From contig CM054116.1 in NCBI GenBank assembly GCA_028673005.1, positions 79,124,572-79,188,571 on the forward strand: 64,000 bases of DNA, read 5' to 3'. The translations under genes and the position numbers were made by a program. This DNA comes from Tanypteryx hageni (Eukaryota; Arthropoda; Insecta; Odonata; Petaluridae). Below the pieces are notes generated by a model. It did not search any database and was not told where the DNA came from. It saw nothing but the letters and a program-made list of their open reading frames with translations. Shown here one piece after another: positions 44,797-55,710 of the stretch. The number at the start of each line of letters is the position of its first letter. The first letter of the stretch is position 1.

Positions 44797-47700
44797 ATGG
44801 ATCTCTCTGGGATAAAATATTCCGGAGGTAAAACAGTCCCTCAATTAGATCTCCAGGTGGGGACTACCCTATGGGATGCACAGAGGAAATGTAACATTAA
44901 TAACAAGAAAGCAAGTAGTGAGAAATTTAGAATAGGCACATGGAATGTTAGGACTATGAATTCAGGGGGTAAACTAGAGAAATTAAAAAGGGAAATGAGA
45001 AAGAATAATGTAGGTATAGTAGGTCTTAGTGAAGGCGAGATAAATTCAGACGAATTTAAGATTATTTACTCGGGAGGAGAGAAAAAGGAAAGTGGAGTGG
45101 GGATTATTATAAGAAAAGAGATAGCTGAAAGATAGTAAGGTAGTGACAGTTAATGATAGATTGATAGCCATAAAACTTCAGATGGAGCCAGTGGAAATGC
45201 TTAGAATTCAAGTGTATATGCCAACAACTAATGCTGGTTACGACAAAGTAGATGAAAAGTATGAACAGATTACGGAGATATGGGAGAAGGAGGGAAAAGG
45301 AAGGATCACCAGCATATTAATGGGAGACTGGGACAGTGTAGTCGGAGAGGGACAGGAAGATAACATAGTGGGAAAATATGGTCTAGGGAAGAGAAATGAA
45401 AGAGGGGAGAAAATTGTGGAATTCTGCCATAGAAATAGATTGATTGTAACTAATACATGGTTTAAGCATCACCAGCGGAGACTTTAAACATGGAGAAGCA
45501 CAGTAGACCAGAGACGATACCAGATAGATTACATACTAGTCAATGAAAGATTTAGAAATAGCATTAAAAATGTGAAAACACTACCAGGGGCAGATATCGA
45601 TTCCGACCACAGCCTTTTGGTGGCAAATACACAATGTAGACTGAAGAGTGTTAATAGAAACGTAAGAGTTAACAAGAAATAGAACTTAAAGGAACTCCTT
45701 AAAAACAAGGAGGCTATCATGACTGAGCTGGTGGAAAGGTTGGGAGAGAGAGCTGAAGGAAATAGGAACAATGTAGATGAGGAGTGGAGATACATCCATA
45801 GCAACATTAAAGATGTAATGGAAAAGAATGTAGGAAAGATAACGGGTGAAAGAAACAAAAAACCCTGGATCACAGCAGCCATGCTGCAAAAAATGGAATA
45901 GCGGAGAAAGTGGAAGAACATAAACACTGAAGAAGGCCAAAGAAAGTAAGAGGAGTTAAATAATGCTTTAAGAAGGGAAACAGGTAAAGCCAGAGAACAG
46001 TGGATAAATGAGAAATGCGAGGAGATTGTCGAGTGTGAAAGAATTTTCAGAACAGACTTCATGTATAGCAAAGGCAAGAAAGATAGGACATAAAGGAATC
46101 GTGATCAAAAGTGGTAAAATAGTTATGTCGTTCATAAAATAAACCTCTCCCTGTAACCTCTGTGATACCTTTAGACAAATATCCTTTATAAAATACACAT
46201 TCTAATGGCTTGCAGTCTGTCACCAAGCAACGACAAGTTCCGATTCAATGCATATGCCCCTCCAATTCACATTAGTTACAACAACTTTCAAGTGGTTGAT
46301 ATAGAGATAGGAATTGAATTCAATGAAATATTAAAACACCAGTACCGGTAAACATCTTGAAACAATTATCATGTGTTCAGTTCAGTCCGCCTGATCTTAA
46401 GGATAATAATTCCTTAGGATTCTTTCATAATCATTTATATATTAATACGAGCTGTCGGTGCTTGCATACTGCAAGCGCTTAAAAAATCGCCTTACACCAA
46501 GATCTAAACTCGTAAATAAACCAACGTGATCTCCATGCAACAGCAACTGAAAAAAACAGGTCTCTACCCTTTCTTAGACATTTTGATTATTAAAAATAAA
46601 GGACGGCTTGAATTAGATATATATATAGGAAACCGACACATATGAACAATTACATAAAAAATGACTCAAGTCACCCTCATAAACAAAGGATCGAAGATCG
46701 AAAGGATTGAAGGTAAAATAGAATAGGAGCTGTAAGATAATCAGTTTGGTTTCAGAAGAGGAAGAGGGACTAGAGATGCTACAGGATGTATGAGGATGAT
46801 GATAGAAAGTGCGCTAGAAGTCAATAAAGATATGTATTTTTTTTGAGATTGGGAGAATGCTTTTGACCGAGTGAAATTGGAAAAAATGTTGGGTATTTTA
46901 AATAAAATAGGAATAGATTGGAAAGATAAAAGACTACATAAAAACCTTTACCTTGATCAAAAGATTAGAGTCAGGGTTGAAGGAGAAGAAACAGAAAGTA
47001 CTTCAATAGGAAGGGGAGTTAGGCAGGGATGTCCTATTTCACCAGCGATATTTAATATTTATGCAGAAACAATAACAGAAGAAGCGTTGATGGAAGAGAA
47101 AGGATTTAAGATAGGACCATTAAATACGCAGATGATCAGGGCTTAATAGCAGAAGGCGAGAAAGAACTTCAGAGGATGACAGACAGACTAGTGGAGGTTG
47201 GAAAACAATATAGAATGAAGATCAATGCCGAAAAAATGAAAGTCATGTTGGTTTCAAAGGAACATAAAGAATTAAATATAATGGTAAATGGCAAAAAATT
47301 GGAACGAGTAAGTAGTTTCAAATATCTTGGCAGTATTTTAGCGCAGGATGGAAGTAGTACACAGGACATCAGAAGTGGGATTGCAATGGCAAAAGCAGCA
47401 TTTAACGAGAAGAAGGAACTTTTCACAAGCAAGAAAATAAATTTAGAAACAAGGTAGAAATTAGCAAAATGCTACATATGGAGCATAGCTCTTTATGGTG
47501 CAGAGATGTGGACGGTAAGGAGAAAGGAGGAAAAATATTTACAAAGTTTTGAGATGTGGGAATGGAGGAGGATAATGAAAGTTAAATGGACAGAGAGGAA
47601 GAGAAATGAAGAAGTATTAGAAATGGTGTGAGAAGAAATGATGCTAATAAAAACAATCAGGAAAAGAAAAGCAAATTGGATAGGGCACATGTTGAGAAGA

Positions 47701-47870
47701 CAGTGTTTACAAAGGACGATCTTAGAAGGCAAAATTAGCGGAAGAAGAGGAAGAGGAATATTAGAGAATATAAAGCGGTATATAGTACTTATAGAGGTAT
47801 AAATGAGTCTTCTAGGGAAAGATAGAAATGGAGGCAGCGATTCAGCTAAAAGCTGTCTTCGGACAGCAGC
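44797..47870 (+). pseudogene. RTE endonuclease-reverse transcriptase, broken
   Basis: Reading across several frames and stops: IKYSGGKTVPQLDLQ, FRIGTWNVRTMNSGGKLEKL, the endonuclease motif MGDWDSVVGEG (the usual Asn of GDWN is Asp here), YQIDYILVNERF, DSDHSLLVA, then after the inserted fragment QFGFRRGRGTRDATG, WENAFDRV (normally D-x-x-x-A-F-D), GRGVRQGCPISPAIFNIYAE, and a C-terminal part with SSFKYLGSILAQDG and ANWIGHMLRR. The YADD/FADD catalytic box is lost in a short deletion near 47145. At least ten stops or shifts. Non-functional. Same domain order as the intact copy at 51749-54709. Confidence 0.85.
46122..46693 (+). mobile_element. Penelope-like element fragment inside the RTE copy
   Basis: The right third encodes reverse-transcriptase landmarks of Penelope-like elements: L-P-F-L-D, then NKGRLELDIY, and after a two-base shift RKPTHMNNYIKNDSSHPHKQ. 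The left part is a non-coding repeat with the palindrome gcttgcatactgcaagc. The whole 572 bp is present, inverted, at about 55140-55710. Both copies carry the same extra AT in the gatatatata run that shifts the frame; this copy also has one extra base in the LPFLD region. Confidence 0.75.
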
Positions 47871-47893
47871 ATGATGATGATGATGATGATGTA

Positions 47894-49663
47894 TGAGTTG
47901 ACCGAATTATCGTCCAGTAGGTCTGCTTAACCGACTGTATTTTACTTTGGGAAATACGATTAAGATATGTCAAGAATTAAACGAGGCAAAATGTAAAGTA
48001 GTTATGATAAACGTTTTCCATTTTAAATTCGAATTTCATTTTACGGGAGGTAAATAGCTTGTTGATAATATTCGTGTATGCACCAGTTATTCGCTAGGTT
48101 TCTTACTAGCCTATTTTAAAATAGATAATACAAAAATAGAAACACCTTTTTTGTTGAAAGTTAATGCGACGACGTAAAAAGTCATCGACGTATTTTATGC
48201 TACAGTTCTATATTGGCTCTTCTTTCTCAAAAGCGATGCAATTTTCTTCAAATATCTTAAATCTTCTTCGCATCCCAGTTTGTTCCAGACGTTTCCTTCT
48301 GTGGTAACTTCCCTCGCTGTATATATTTTCTCAATCCTATTTACTTCCTCCCAACCCTGGGGAACCAGACCACTTAGTTCTTACCGCAACTTCTTAAATC
48401 AACCTGGTCTTCTGTGTGTGATAGCCTATTCCTGGCCCTCGAAGCAGACTTCGGCGGGTAAAAAAACGTCCCAAGAGTTAGTGAAGGATGGCAGCTCTTG
48501 TTAGGGCTGAGGAGCTAAGAGATTAAAGCCGAGGAAGGCAGCGAAAGAGAGAGAGAGGGAATATTCGTAAACTGTAGCCCAAAGGACCCGAAGCGAGCGA
48601 AAACTCTCCGTACTCTCTCTGAAGATTCATTTCAATGCTTCCGTCCTTGAGCAACTTCTTCCGAAGCCGCGCATCTGAGAAAAGGCGTTAGCCCTTCCTC
48701 AGGTGAAATAGAAGCAGAAAGACTTAATTTTTTGCAACCCCGAAAAAAGTTTCCATTTTAACGGCTTTCGTTTCCCAGAGAGCGATAGAAGTTTTTTTTT
48801 TAAATGCGAGCTGCTCTGACTCGACTAGGTAATGTGGGATGCGTTGCTGGTTCGGTGATTTTCTGTTGAAAGCATTGATCTTTGCCGCATATATTGTATT
48901 TTTTGGTAGTTTGGATAACTTTAATGCCAACTTTGACATATAGTTTAGTAACTTGCCTCTATAAATTACGAACTTTAAAACTACTGTTCTATCATTCGAA
49001 AAAATAACCTAGGAGTTGTGGGTATTTCTTGAATTATTTCACCTTTGTTCGAAGGGCATCAATAAATAATTATTATTATCCTTGGTTATTACGAAATAAT
49101 ATCTTACAAATGCAATAATTTTATATTCTCTTCTTCTTCGAGATTTAAAAAATATTTATTAAATACTTTTTAAACACGCAACGAATCGTTACAAATTTGT
49201 ATGATAGTTTTTGCCATCTACCTTAATTTTTTCTAAAATTAATCAGATGTTTTGGAAAATTTTAATGAAAAAATGATAAGTATAGCTTTTAACTAAAACC
49301 TCTATTAGTTGCTAGCGGCATTTATAACGAACTATTTGTTATTAGGAAGATGCCCATTGAAATTCACCGGGGAAGTTCCTAAAATAAAATTTCGTGAATA
49401 GATGCGACGCGAAGCTATTATCCAAATGCTACTCAATTACACGAAACTGGCAACAATGCGAATCACTAAGAATGCATCAAATTCTCGCGTTAAAAACATC
49501 TGTTGATCGTTTCGACGTGTATTAAAAAATATATGGCAGGAAAACAAACTTTCGTTCTTTTAGGCATTCGTAGTTTCAATCCTTGAACTCTTACGGTGAT
49601 TCTAAGTAATTTTAATATGCCAATGATTAATGTATTACATTAAAATGTATTTATTCTCGTAAA
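47894..49663. other. Intronic DNA, nothing recognised
   Basis: AT-rich with a GC-richer island at 48.26-48.70 kb. No supported feature. Confidence 0.35.
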
Positions 49664-50215
49664 TAACGCAACGAATGTTGTAAACAACATTCGTTTCTAT
49701 GACAATCATTTCCCTATCCTTCCTTCTCTCTCTTTCTCGTATTAAAAGCATTCAAAGCATGCTTTCATCTAACAATAGGATTTCGAGGTTTAACAATGTA
49801 ATGGGTTGGCAAGGCAACATCCCGTTAAATGGAAAGATTTCCCAAAAATATGTGAATTAAACGTTTAACATAAGGAATTTTTAACTTTGGCGAAAAAAGA
49901 TGAACAGAGTAAGAAACTTCATAATTATATCTTTGAAATGATTCAAATCCAAAGATCGTAGATTAATTATTTATAATTTAGATCTCAAAAATAAAGAAAG
50001 CCTGCACGTCGACAAGTTTATTTTTAAATGTTATCTCATGGGAAATGTCTTCCTTGGAGTCGAACTCAGGATATTTTTCAAGATTTTTTCATCATCTTAA
50101 AATATGCAAATCCTGCCAAATTTATAAAATATATCTCGATCTTTTATCGAGTTATTCGCATTTTTATAGCGCGACAGAGGGAGCCACAAAGGGACAGAAG
50201 TAGGCTTTTTATAGA
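49664..50215 (-). mobile_element. Helitron-family copy, minus strand, 3' part missing
   Basis: On the minus strand it begins A|TCTATAAAAAGCCTAC, a good Helitron 5' end (TC after A), then gtccctttgtggctccctc and the family body (aagcctgcacg…, ttcgaggtttaacaatgt inverted). It stops at ctcgtaaataacgcaacgaa, where similarity to the facing copy also ends; no hairpin or CTRR is found. It lies head to head with the plus-strand copy starting at 50243, separated by 27 bp. Confidence 0.65.
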
Positions 50216-50242
50216 TTTTTGATAATTTGGTAAGGGTAAGGA

Positions 50243-51593
50243 TCACCTATTATAAAACGCTTAATATCTTTGTCTGCGCGACGGGTATTCACCGCCGTGG
50301 TTGCGGGGATGTCTGCAGGCGGCGTTGGTTGGTCCATGTCCATTCAAAACGCAAATAACTCAATCGTATATGCAGATATAAATTTGAAATTTGGCAGAGA
50401 TAACCTACTCGGATATGAAAATACTGTGACGAGGAAAATTTACGAAAAACATCCAGGGTGCGACTCTAGGGGGTGATTTGCATTCTCCATAAGATAACAA
50501 GTAAAAATCGACTTTTTGACGTGCAGGATTATCTTCTTTTTCACATCAAAATTTAAAAACATTAACTCACGAGCTTTAGAACTAAACTATTTTAACGAAA
50601 AGATGACAATGTTTCTTATTCTATTCATCCTATTTCGTCTACAGTTTGAAATTTCTCATGTTAAGCGTTTTGGGGAAGTCTTGCCATTTTAACGGGATGC
50701 TGCCATGCCTACTAATTACATTGTTAAACCTCAAAATCCTATTGTTATTTCAATCCTTATGGGTTTAAGCGTGCTTTGAAGGCTTTTAATACGAGAAGAA
50801 GAGAAAGATCAAAGGAAGGGGAAAATATTTTCATAGCAATCAATGTAAACAACATTCGTTGCGTTATTTACGAGAAGGTATACCTAAAACCTTGAAATAT
50901 TATTTAAAAAGATGAAAATCATTATGATGAGCCAAATTCAATATCATTGAAATAGAAACGGTATGAAAATCGGAGGTATTTGCTGAAAGTTTTTATAAAC
51001 AAACCGAGCATGTAAAATATTTATAGCGTGAAGGATTGTGCAATAGGTTACGGGAGTTAGAAGAATGTAGTACTTGAGGACGGTTTTGGAAATAGGAAGA
51101 GAAAGAGAGCTTTCGAAGAATCAAAGAATCACAAAAATAATAATAAAAGGCTAAGTTTTTAGTCCATTGGTCTGAGTGACAAGCTATTAAAACGCGAATA
51201 ACTCGATCAATGATGTAGATAGAAAATTGAAAATCTGCAGAAATTTATATAATGAGCTAATCAGAATATTTTATTTAAGGTTGGCATGGTAATTAAAGAA
51301 ATTACTGTCCGTTTGTGGTGCTATTTGAGGGAGGATATATTGCACTTCCTGCGAATAAAACTGATTAAATTTGAGAAGGAAGGGAGGAGAATGGGTGGGA
51401 GGAAGATGGAGGGTGGGAAGAAGAAAGAGGGAAAATACGACGAAGAGAGAGAATAGAAGAGAAAGATAATAGGGGGAGAGGGAGGGAATAGAATTGGAGG
51501 GAGGCAGAGAGAAAGGGAGGAAGAATGGGAAGTACTTTAATTTTAATACATAATCTGCACATACCCGTCATATTTGATGATCAATTACGCTAG
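50243..51593 (+). mobile_element. Non-autonomous Helitron, plus strand, both ends
   Basis: Begins A|TCACCTATTATAAAACGC and ends with cccgtcatatttgatga, then tcaattacgCTAG|T. TC at the start, CTAG at the end, A before and T after agree with Helitron rules; the 3' hairpin is partly degraded. Inside are the family body (to about 50870), a unique-looking stretch, and a G/A-rich tract (51372-51535) before the 3' end, the same order as in the copy at 42732-43643. No coding sequence. Confidence 0.7.
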
Positions 51594-51614
51594 TTGGAAT
51601 ATGGTTATCTATAT

Positions 51615-51719
51615 CAGTGTTTCTCAAACTGTGTTCCGTGGAACACTGGTGTTCCGCGGGTTGGATCAGTGTTCCGTCGCTTCTTTCTAAGTAAAACGTT
51701 TTTTAATTTTTTATTTCAA
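51615..51719 (+). mobile_element. hAT-like left end, truncated
   Basis: Starts cagtgtttctcaaactgtgt and holds gttccgtggaacactggtgt, a standard opening of hAT elements. It is cut off where the RTE tail begins, and no right end was found on the other side of the LINE. Confidence 0.55.
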
Positions 51720-54700
51720 TATCATCATCATCATGAGGTGTTCTGCCTCTAGGCAGGTCCCTGGCTCCAGCGTTGTCTCCACTCATTTCTGTTCCTTGCC
51801 ATTTCTTTCATTTCCTGATACCCTCCCCTTTCTTTCAGATCGTCAAACATTTTTATTCTTCTACGTCCCCTTTTCCTTTCACCTTCTACTGATCCTTCCA
51901 ACACCATCAATAGTAAACCTTCTCCTCTCAAGATATGCCCTAACCAGTTACTTTTCCTCCTCTGAATTGTTTCAAGTAATCTTCTCTTCTCATTCACCCT
52001 TGTTAGTATTGCTTCATTCCTTATCCTATCCGTCCACTTAACCTTCTCCATCCGCCTCCACACCCACATTTCAAATGCCTCTAGTCTTTCTTTTTCTCTT
52101 TTCTTTAGCGTCCATGTTTCACACCCATAAAGCAATACGCTCCAAACATAGCACTTCACAAGACGTTTCTTCAGATTTAAATCCATTTTACCACATAGTA
52201 CCCGTTTTTTCCTATTAAATGTTTCTTTTGCCATTGCTATTCTTGTTCTTATTTCTTTTTCACTTCTCCAGTCTTCAGTTAGCATGCTTCCCAAATATCT
52301 ATACTGTTTTACTTGCTCCACTCTTCCATCCTTTATTGACACATTCATAATCTCTCTATCCCCTATTCTCATCACCTTTGTTTTCTTTATGTTCATTTTC
52401 ATTCCATATTCCATCATCCTGTCTTCTAGCTTTGTAACCATTTCCTGAATATGCCTCGTTTCATCTGCCAAAATTACCATGTCATCAGCAAACCTTATAC
52501 AATTTATTATTCTACCCCCAATACTAATTCCTTTATCATTCCCTATTCCATTGTCAATCATTTCTTCAGCATATATATTGAACAGGGTTGGCGATAAGCA
52601 GCAACCTTGCCTTACTCCTCTTCCTAGATCATACCATTCGGTCTGTGCATCTTTTATCCTCATAGCTGCTTTCTGTTTCATATACAGCTCTTTAATTAAC
52701 CTTCTATCTTTCCAGTCTACTTTTTTTGCTTTTAGTATTTCCATCAGTTTTTCCCAGTTCACTCGGTCGAATGCCTTCTCCATATCTATGAAGCACAGAC
52801 TAATTCCTTTACCCCTTTCTATATATCTCTCTCCACTCATTCTTATCAATCCTATTGCATCTCTTGTACCTCTACTCTTTCTAAATCCAAACTGTTCCTC
52901 TGCAACATTTTCTTCCATTTTGCTAATTAGTCTCCTGTTCATAACCCTAAGTAGAACCTTTGCTGCATGTGTAATTAAACTGATTGTTCTGTGTTCACTG
53001 CATTTTCTTGTTCCTTGCTTTTTCGGAATTGGAATCATAATTGTTTTGACGAAATCCTCTGGCCACATCCCCTTGTCATATATTGCATTACACAACTTCA
53101 CTATTTCTTCCAGTCCTTCCTCATTAAGACACTTAAATAATTCTATCGGTATCTCATCTACCCCCATTGCCTTCCCATTCTTCATATCCTTTATTGCTTG
53201 TAGCACCTCTATTTTCAATATCGAAACCCCTGTTTCGTCATTATTTATTTCATCCTGCTCTTCAATACGGAGATCCTTTGGTTTTTCATTTGATTTGTAC
53301 AACTCCTCCATGTATTCTCTCCATCTATTAAGGACCTCCTCTTCCTTATATAGAACTTTATCTTCTTTACTTGCAATCTCTTTCACACATGCACTTGTTC
53401 TCCATCTATCCCACGTTACATTTTTTACTTTCTTATACATCAAGTCATACATTCCTTTTCTCTCTAGATCTTCTATATCTGAGCATTCCTCCTCTAGCCA
53501 TCTCTCCCTTGCTTTTTGGGTTTCTCTTCTTAGTTCATTATTCAGTTTCCTGTATTTCCTTTTTCCATCTTCATCAGTCCTGCTTTTGTATTGCCTTCTT
53601 TCTTCCATCTTTTCTATCATTTCCTTTGTCACCCATGGCTTTTTTATTCTTTTTCCTTTGAAAAACCCAATAGCCTGTTCTGCTGTTTTCCTTATAGCCT
53701 TCTTTATCCTATTCCATGCTTCATCCACATTTTCCTCCGACACGTTTTCTCTTTTGATTGCCTGAGCTAATTTTTCTCCTATTCTTTCTTTTCCTACTGT
53801 GGCTATATTCTCTAAGTCCCATTTCCTAACTATCTTAGCCTTCTTAACCGTCTTCAAGGCTAGTTTTATTTCGGCCATGAGGAGCACATGATCACTGTCA
53901 ATGTCTGCTCCTGGAAGTCCATATGCCTTTTTTACTCCATTTCTATATCTTTCTTCCACTAGAATATAATCTATTTGATATCTGGCTCCATCTCCTGGTG
54001 ATTTCCACGTGTATAGCCTTCTCTTATGATTTTCAAACCAAGTATTTGATATAAACATCCTCTTCTCTTTACAGAACTCAACAAGTCTTTCACCTCTTTC
54101 ATTTCTTTTCCCTAGTCCAAATTTTCCTACTACTTGGTCTTCTCTTCCCTCTCCTACCACAGCGTTCCAATCGCCCATCACTATCTTGCAACAGTTTTTA
54201 CCTTCCTCCTCCATAATATTTTCTATCTTCTCGTATATTTCTTCAACAGCCTCATCTTCATGTTGGCTGGTCGGCATATAAACTTGTATCAACAGTAGAT
54301 CTTTTGGGTGCATTCCTATTCTAAGACCAATTGCTCTATCATTTACAAATATCACCTTCTGTACACAATTTGCTATTTCCTTATTCAAAATTACCCCTAC
54401 TCCATTCGTTCCTCCAGTACCTCCTGAATAGTACACCGTGATGTCATCACTTTTTATTTCCCCTCTTCCTTCCCATCTCATTTCACTTAAGCCAATCATA
54501 TCCATTCTATTTATTTTCATCTCTTTCTTTAAATTTTTCAACTTCCCTGCTCGTAGGAGTGTTCTAACATTCCACGTGCCAATTCTCAACTTCTTTCCAG
54601 CTTCCTTCCTTCCTTGTGTTAAACGGAACCTCTCGTGTTGTCCCCCCCGGAGATCAGAGCGGGGGACCATTTTGCCTCCGGAATATTTAACAGGAGAAGA

Positions 54701-54840
54701 CTCCGTCATGATGCCTCTACATGGGATATATTGTGGCGGTGGTTTCCCATATTTCAATATAGACTATGTTTATTATTTTATTTGTACTTCCTTGTCGAGT
54801 GTAGTCTATTTGGTAATACGCGTCAGATGTAGTAGTGTTA
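51720..54840 (-). mobile_element. RTE-type LINE, near full length
   Basis: Read on the minus strand: a short leader, one long ORF, a 3' trailer of only about 15 bases, then an ATG-repeat tail (atcatcatcatcat on the plus strand at 51720-51734). Very short trailers ending in simple repeats are typical of the RTE clade. The 5' edge is uncertain; a TG/TA microsatellite begins about 54863. Target duplication not identified. Confidence 0.85.
51749..54709 (-). CDS. RTE LINE polyprotein: APE endonuclease plus reverse transcriptase
   Basis: Intact ORF of 986 residues from the first ATG (54709, MTESSPVKYSGG); the open frame extends 16 codons further upstream with no ATG and an in-frame TAG beyond. N-terminal half: apurinic-type endonuclease with TWNVRT (45-50), the catalytic Glu in GLSEMRW (~76), GDWNA (179-183) and SDH (272-274). 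Second half: reverse transcriptase with FIDMEKAFDRV (~641-651), GRGVRQGCCLSPTLFNIYAE (~697) and FADD (740-743, both Asp present), then a basic tail with NWLGHILRGEG and RNRNEWRQRW. The protein nicks DNA and copies its own RNA onto the cut end. Similarity of the endonuclease half to the ruminant 'craniofacial development protein 2' type reflects RTE origin. No stop or frameshift, all catalytic residues visible: a candidate active element. The opposite strand carries a 428-residue shadow frame. Confidence 0.95.
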   Translation of the reverse strand: MTESSPVKYSGGKMVPRSDLRGGQHERFRLTQGRKEAGKKLRIGTWNVRTLLRAGKLKNLKKEMKINRMDMIGLSEMRWEGRGEIKSDDITVYYSGGTGGTNGVGVILNKEIANCVQKVIFVNDRAIGLRIGMHPKDLLLIQVYMPTSQHEDEAVEEIYEKIENIMEEEGKNCCKIVMGDWNAVVGEGREDQVVGKFGLGKRNERGERLVEFCKEKRMFISNTWFENHKRRLYTWKSPGDGARYQIDYILVEERYRNGVKKAYGLPGADIDSDHVLLMAEIKLALKTVKKAKIVRKWDLENIATVGKERIGEKLAQAIKRENVSEENVDEAWNRIKKAIRKTAEQAIGFFKGKRIKKPWVTKEMIEKMEERRQYKSRTDEDGKRKYRKLNNELRRETQKARERWLEEECSDIEDLERKGMYDLMYKKVKNVTWDRWRTSACVKEIASKEDKVLYKEEEVLNRWREYMEELYKSNEKPKDLRIEEQDEINNDETGVSILKIEVLQAIKDMKNGKAMGVDEIPIELFKCLNEEGLEEIVKLCNAIYDKGMWPEDFVKTIMIPIPKKQGTRKCSEHRTISLITHAAKVLLRVMNRRLISKMEENVAEEQFGFRKSRGTRDAIGLIRMSGERYIERGKGISLCFIDMEKAFDRVNWEKLMEILKAKKVDWKDRRLIKELYMKQKAAMRIKDAQTEWYDLGRGVRQGCCLSPTLFNIYAEEMIDNGIGNDKGISIGGRIINCIRFADDMVILADETRHIQEMVTKLEDRMMEYGMKMNIKKTKVMRIGDREIMNVSIKDGRVEQVKQYRYLGSMLTEDWRSEKEIRTRIAMAKETFNRKKRVLCGKMDLNLKKRLVKCYVWSVLLYGCETWTLKKREKERLEAFEMWVWRRMEKVKWTDRIRNEAILTRVNEKRRLLETIQRRKSNWLGHILRGEGLLLMVLEGSVEGERKRGRRRIKMFDDLKERGGYQEMKEMARNRNEWRQRWSQGPA

Positions 54841-54862
54841 CTTAAATCGATAGTGGCGTTTG

Positions 54863-54873
54863 TTGTGTGTGTG

Positions 54874-54933
<60 letters not shown>

Positions 54934-54934
54934 G
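54863..54934. repeat. (TG)n(TA)n microsatellite
   Basis: Short TG run followed by about 28 TA units with one interruption (tgta). It sits between the RTE 5' end and the Penelope-like fragment. Confidence 0.95.
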
Positions 54935-54936
54935 GA

Positions 54937-55710
54937 TGTCAACAAGGTGTTGGGATGAGGAAACCCAGTGAGCACTCACCAATCAGACGACTTCAGGTTG
55001 GCGAGGCCCCGGTGATGTCGAAGCGACACACGTAAAAGAACACTAAAACACAGAAACATCACAAACGTAGAAGCTTTCGGAATTATTCCTTCATCAGCTA
55101 CAGAGAGAGAACTATGTGCCATATGGTTAAAGGCCGCGATCCTTTGTTTATGAGGGTGACTTGAGTCATTTTTTATGTAATTGTTCATGTGTGTCGGTTT
55201 CCTATATATATATCTAATTCAAGCCGTCCGTTATTTTTAATAATGATAATGTCTAAAAAGGGCAGAGACTTGTTTTCTTCAGTTGCTGTTGCATGGAGAT
55301 CACGTTGGTTTATTTACGAGTTTAGATCTTGGTGTAAGGCGATTTTTTAAGCGCTTGCAGTATGCAAGCACCGACAGCTCGTATTAATATATAAATGATT
55401 ATGAAAGAATCCAAAGGAATTCTTATTCTTAAGATCAGGCGGATTGAACTGAACACATGATAATTGTTTCAAGATGTTTACCGGTACTGGTGTTTTAATA
55501 TTTCATTGAATTCAATTCCCATCTCTATATCAACCACTTGAAAGTTGTTGTAACTAATGTGAATAGGAGGAGCATATGCATTGAATCGGAACTTGTCGTT
55601 GCTTGGTGACAGACTGCAAGCCATTAGAATGTGTATTTTATAAAGGCAATTTGTCTAAAGGTATCACAGAGGTTACAGGGAGAGGTTTATTTTTGGAACG
55701 ACATAACTCG
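54937..55710 (-). mobile_element. Penelope-like element fragment
   Basis: On the minus strand the first part (55710 to about 55330) is a non-coding repeat. Then comes a coding relic with EENKSLPFLDIIIIKNNGRL, ELDIY, a two-base shift, and RKPTHMNNYIKNDSSHPHKQ followed by RIAAFNHMAHSSLSVADEG. The LPFLD, RKPT and N-Y-I-x-x-S-x-H-P-x-x-K blocks are landmarks of Penelope-like reverse transcriptases. It continues into a non-coding end with a hammerhead-like RNA motif. The catalytic YADD part and any GIY-YIG endonuclease are absent, so it is not autonomous. Inverted relative to the copy at 46122-46693. Confidence 0.78.
55067..55101 (-). ncRNA. Hammerhead-ribozyme-like motif, Penelope-associated
   Basis: Minus strand: GUAG, CUGAUGA, A, GGAA-UAA-UUCC, GAAA, GC, UU, CUAC. 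Stem I pairs GUAG with CUAC; stem II pairs GGAA with UUCC; stem III is the minimal two-pair form (A-U plus G-C) before the UH site. All invariant core bases CUGA.GA and GAAA are present. The extra A between the core and stem II is unusual. Hammerheads with tiny stem III are known from Penelope-like elements. Cleavage would fall between UU and CUAC. Confidence 0.55.

Larger units (their letters stand above)
44530..47893 (+). mobile_element. RTE-type LINE, degraded, interrupted
   Basis: Opens with a leader (ccggcgggagataattctcc, ggcaggaccatccaagccgg) and ends in a short ATG-repeat tail (47869-47893), the 3'-end style of RTE LINEs and identical in kind to the tail of the intact copy at 51.7 kb. 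A Penelope-like fragment (46122-46693) replaces roughly 500 bp of its middle. Divergence from the intact copy is large, so it is a different, older subfamily. Confidence 0.8.

Noticed and set aside
52479..53765. 428-residue open frame on the plus strand
   Set aside because: It is the antisense shadow of the intact RTE ORF; low-complexity Ser/Leu/Phe composition with no domain.
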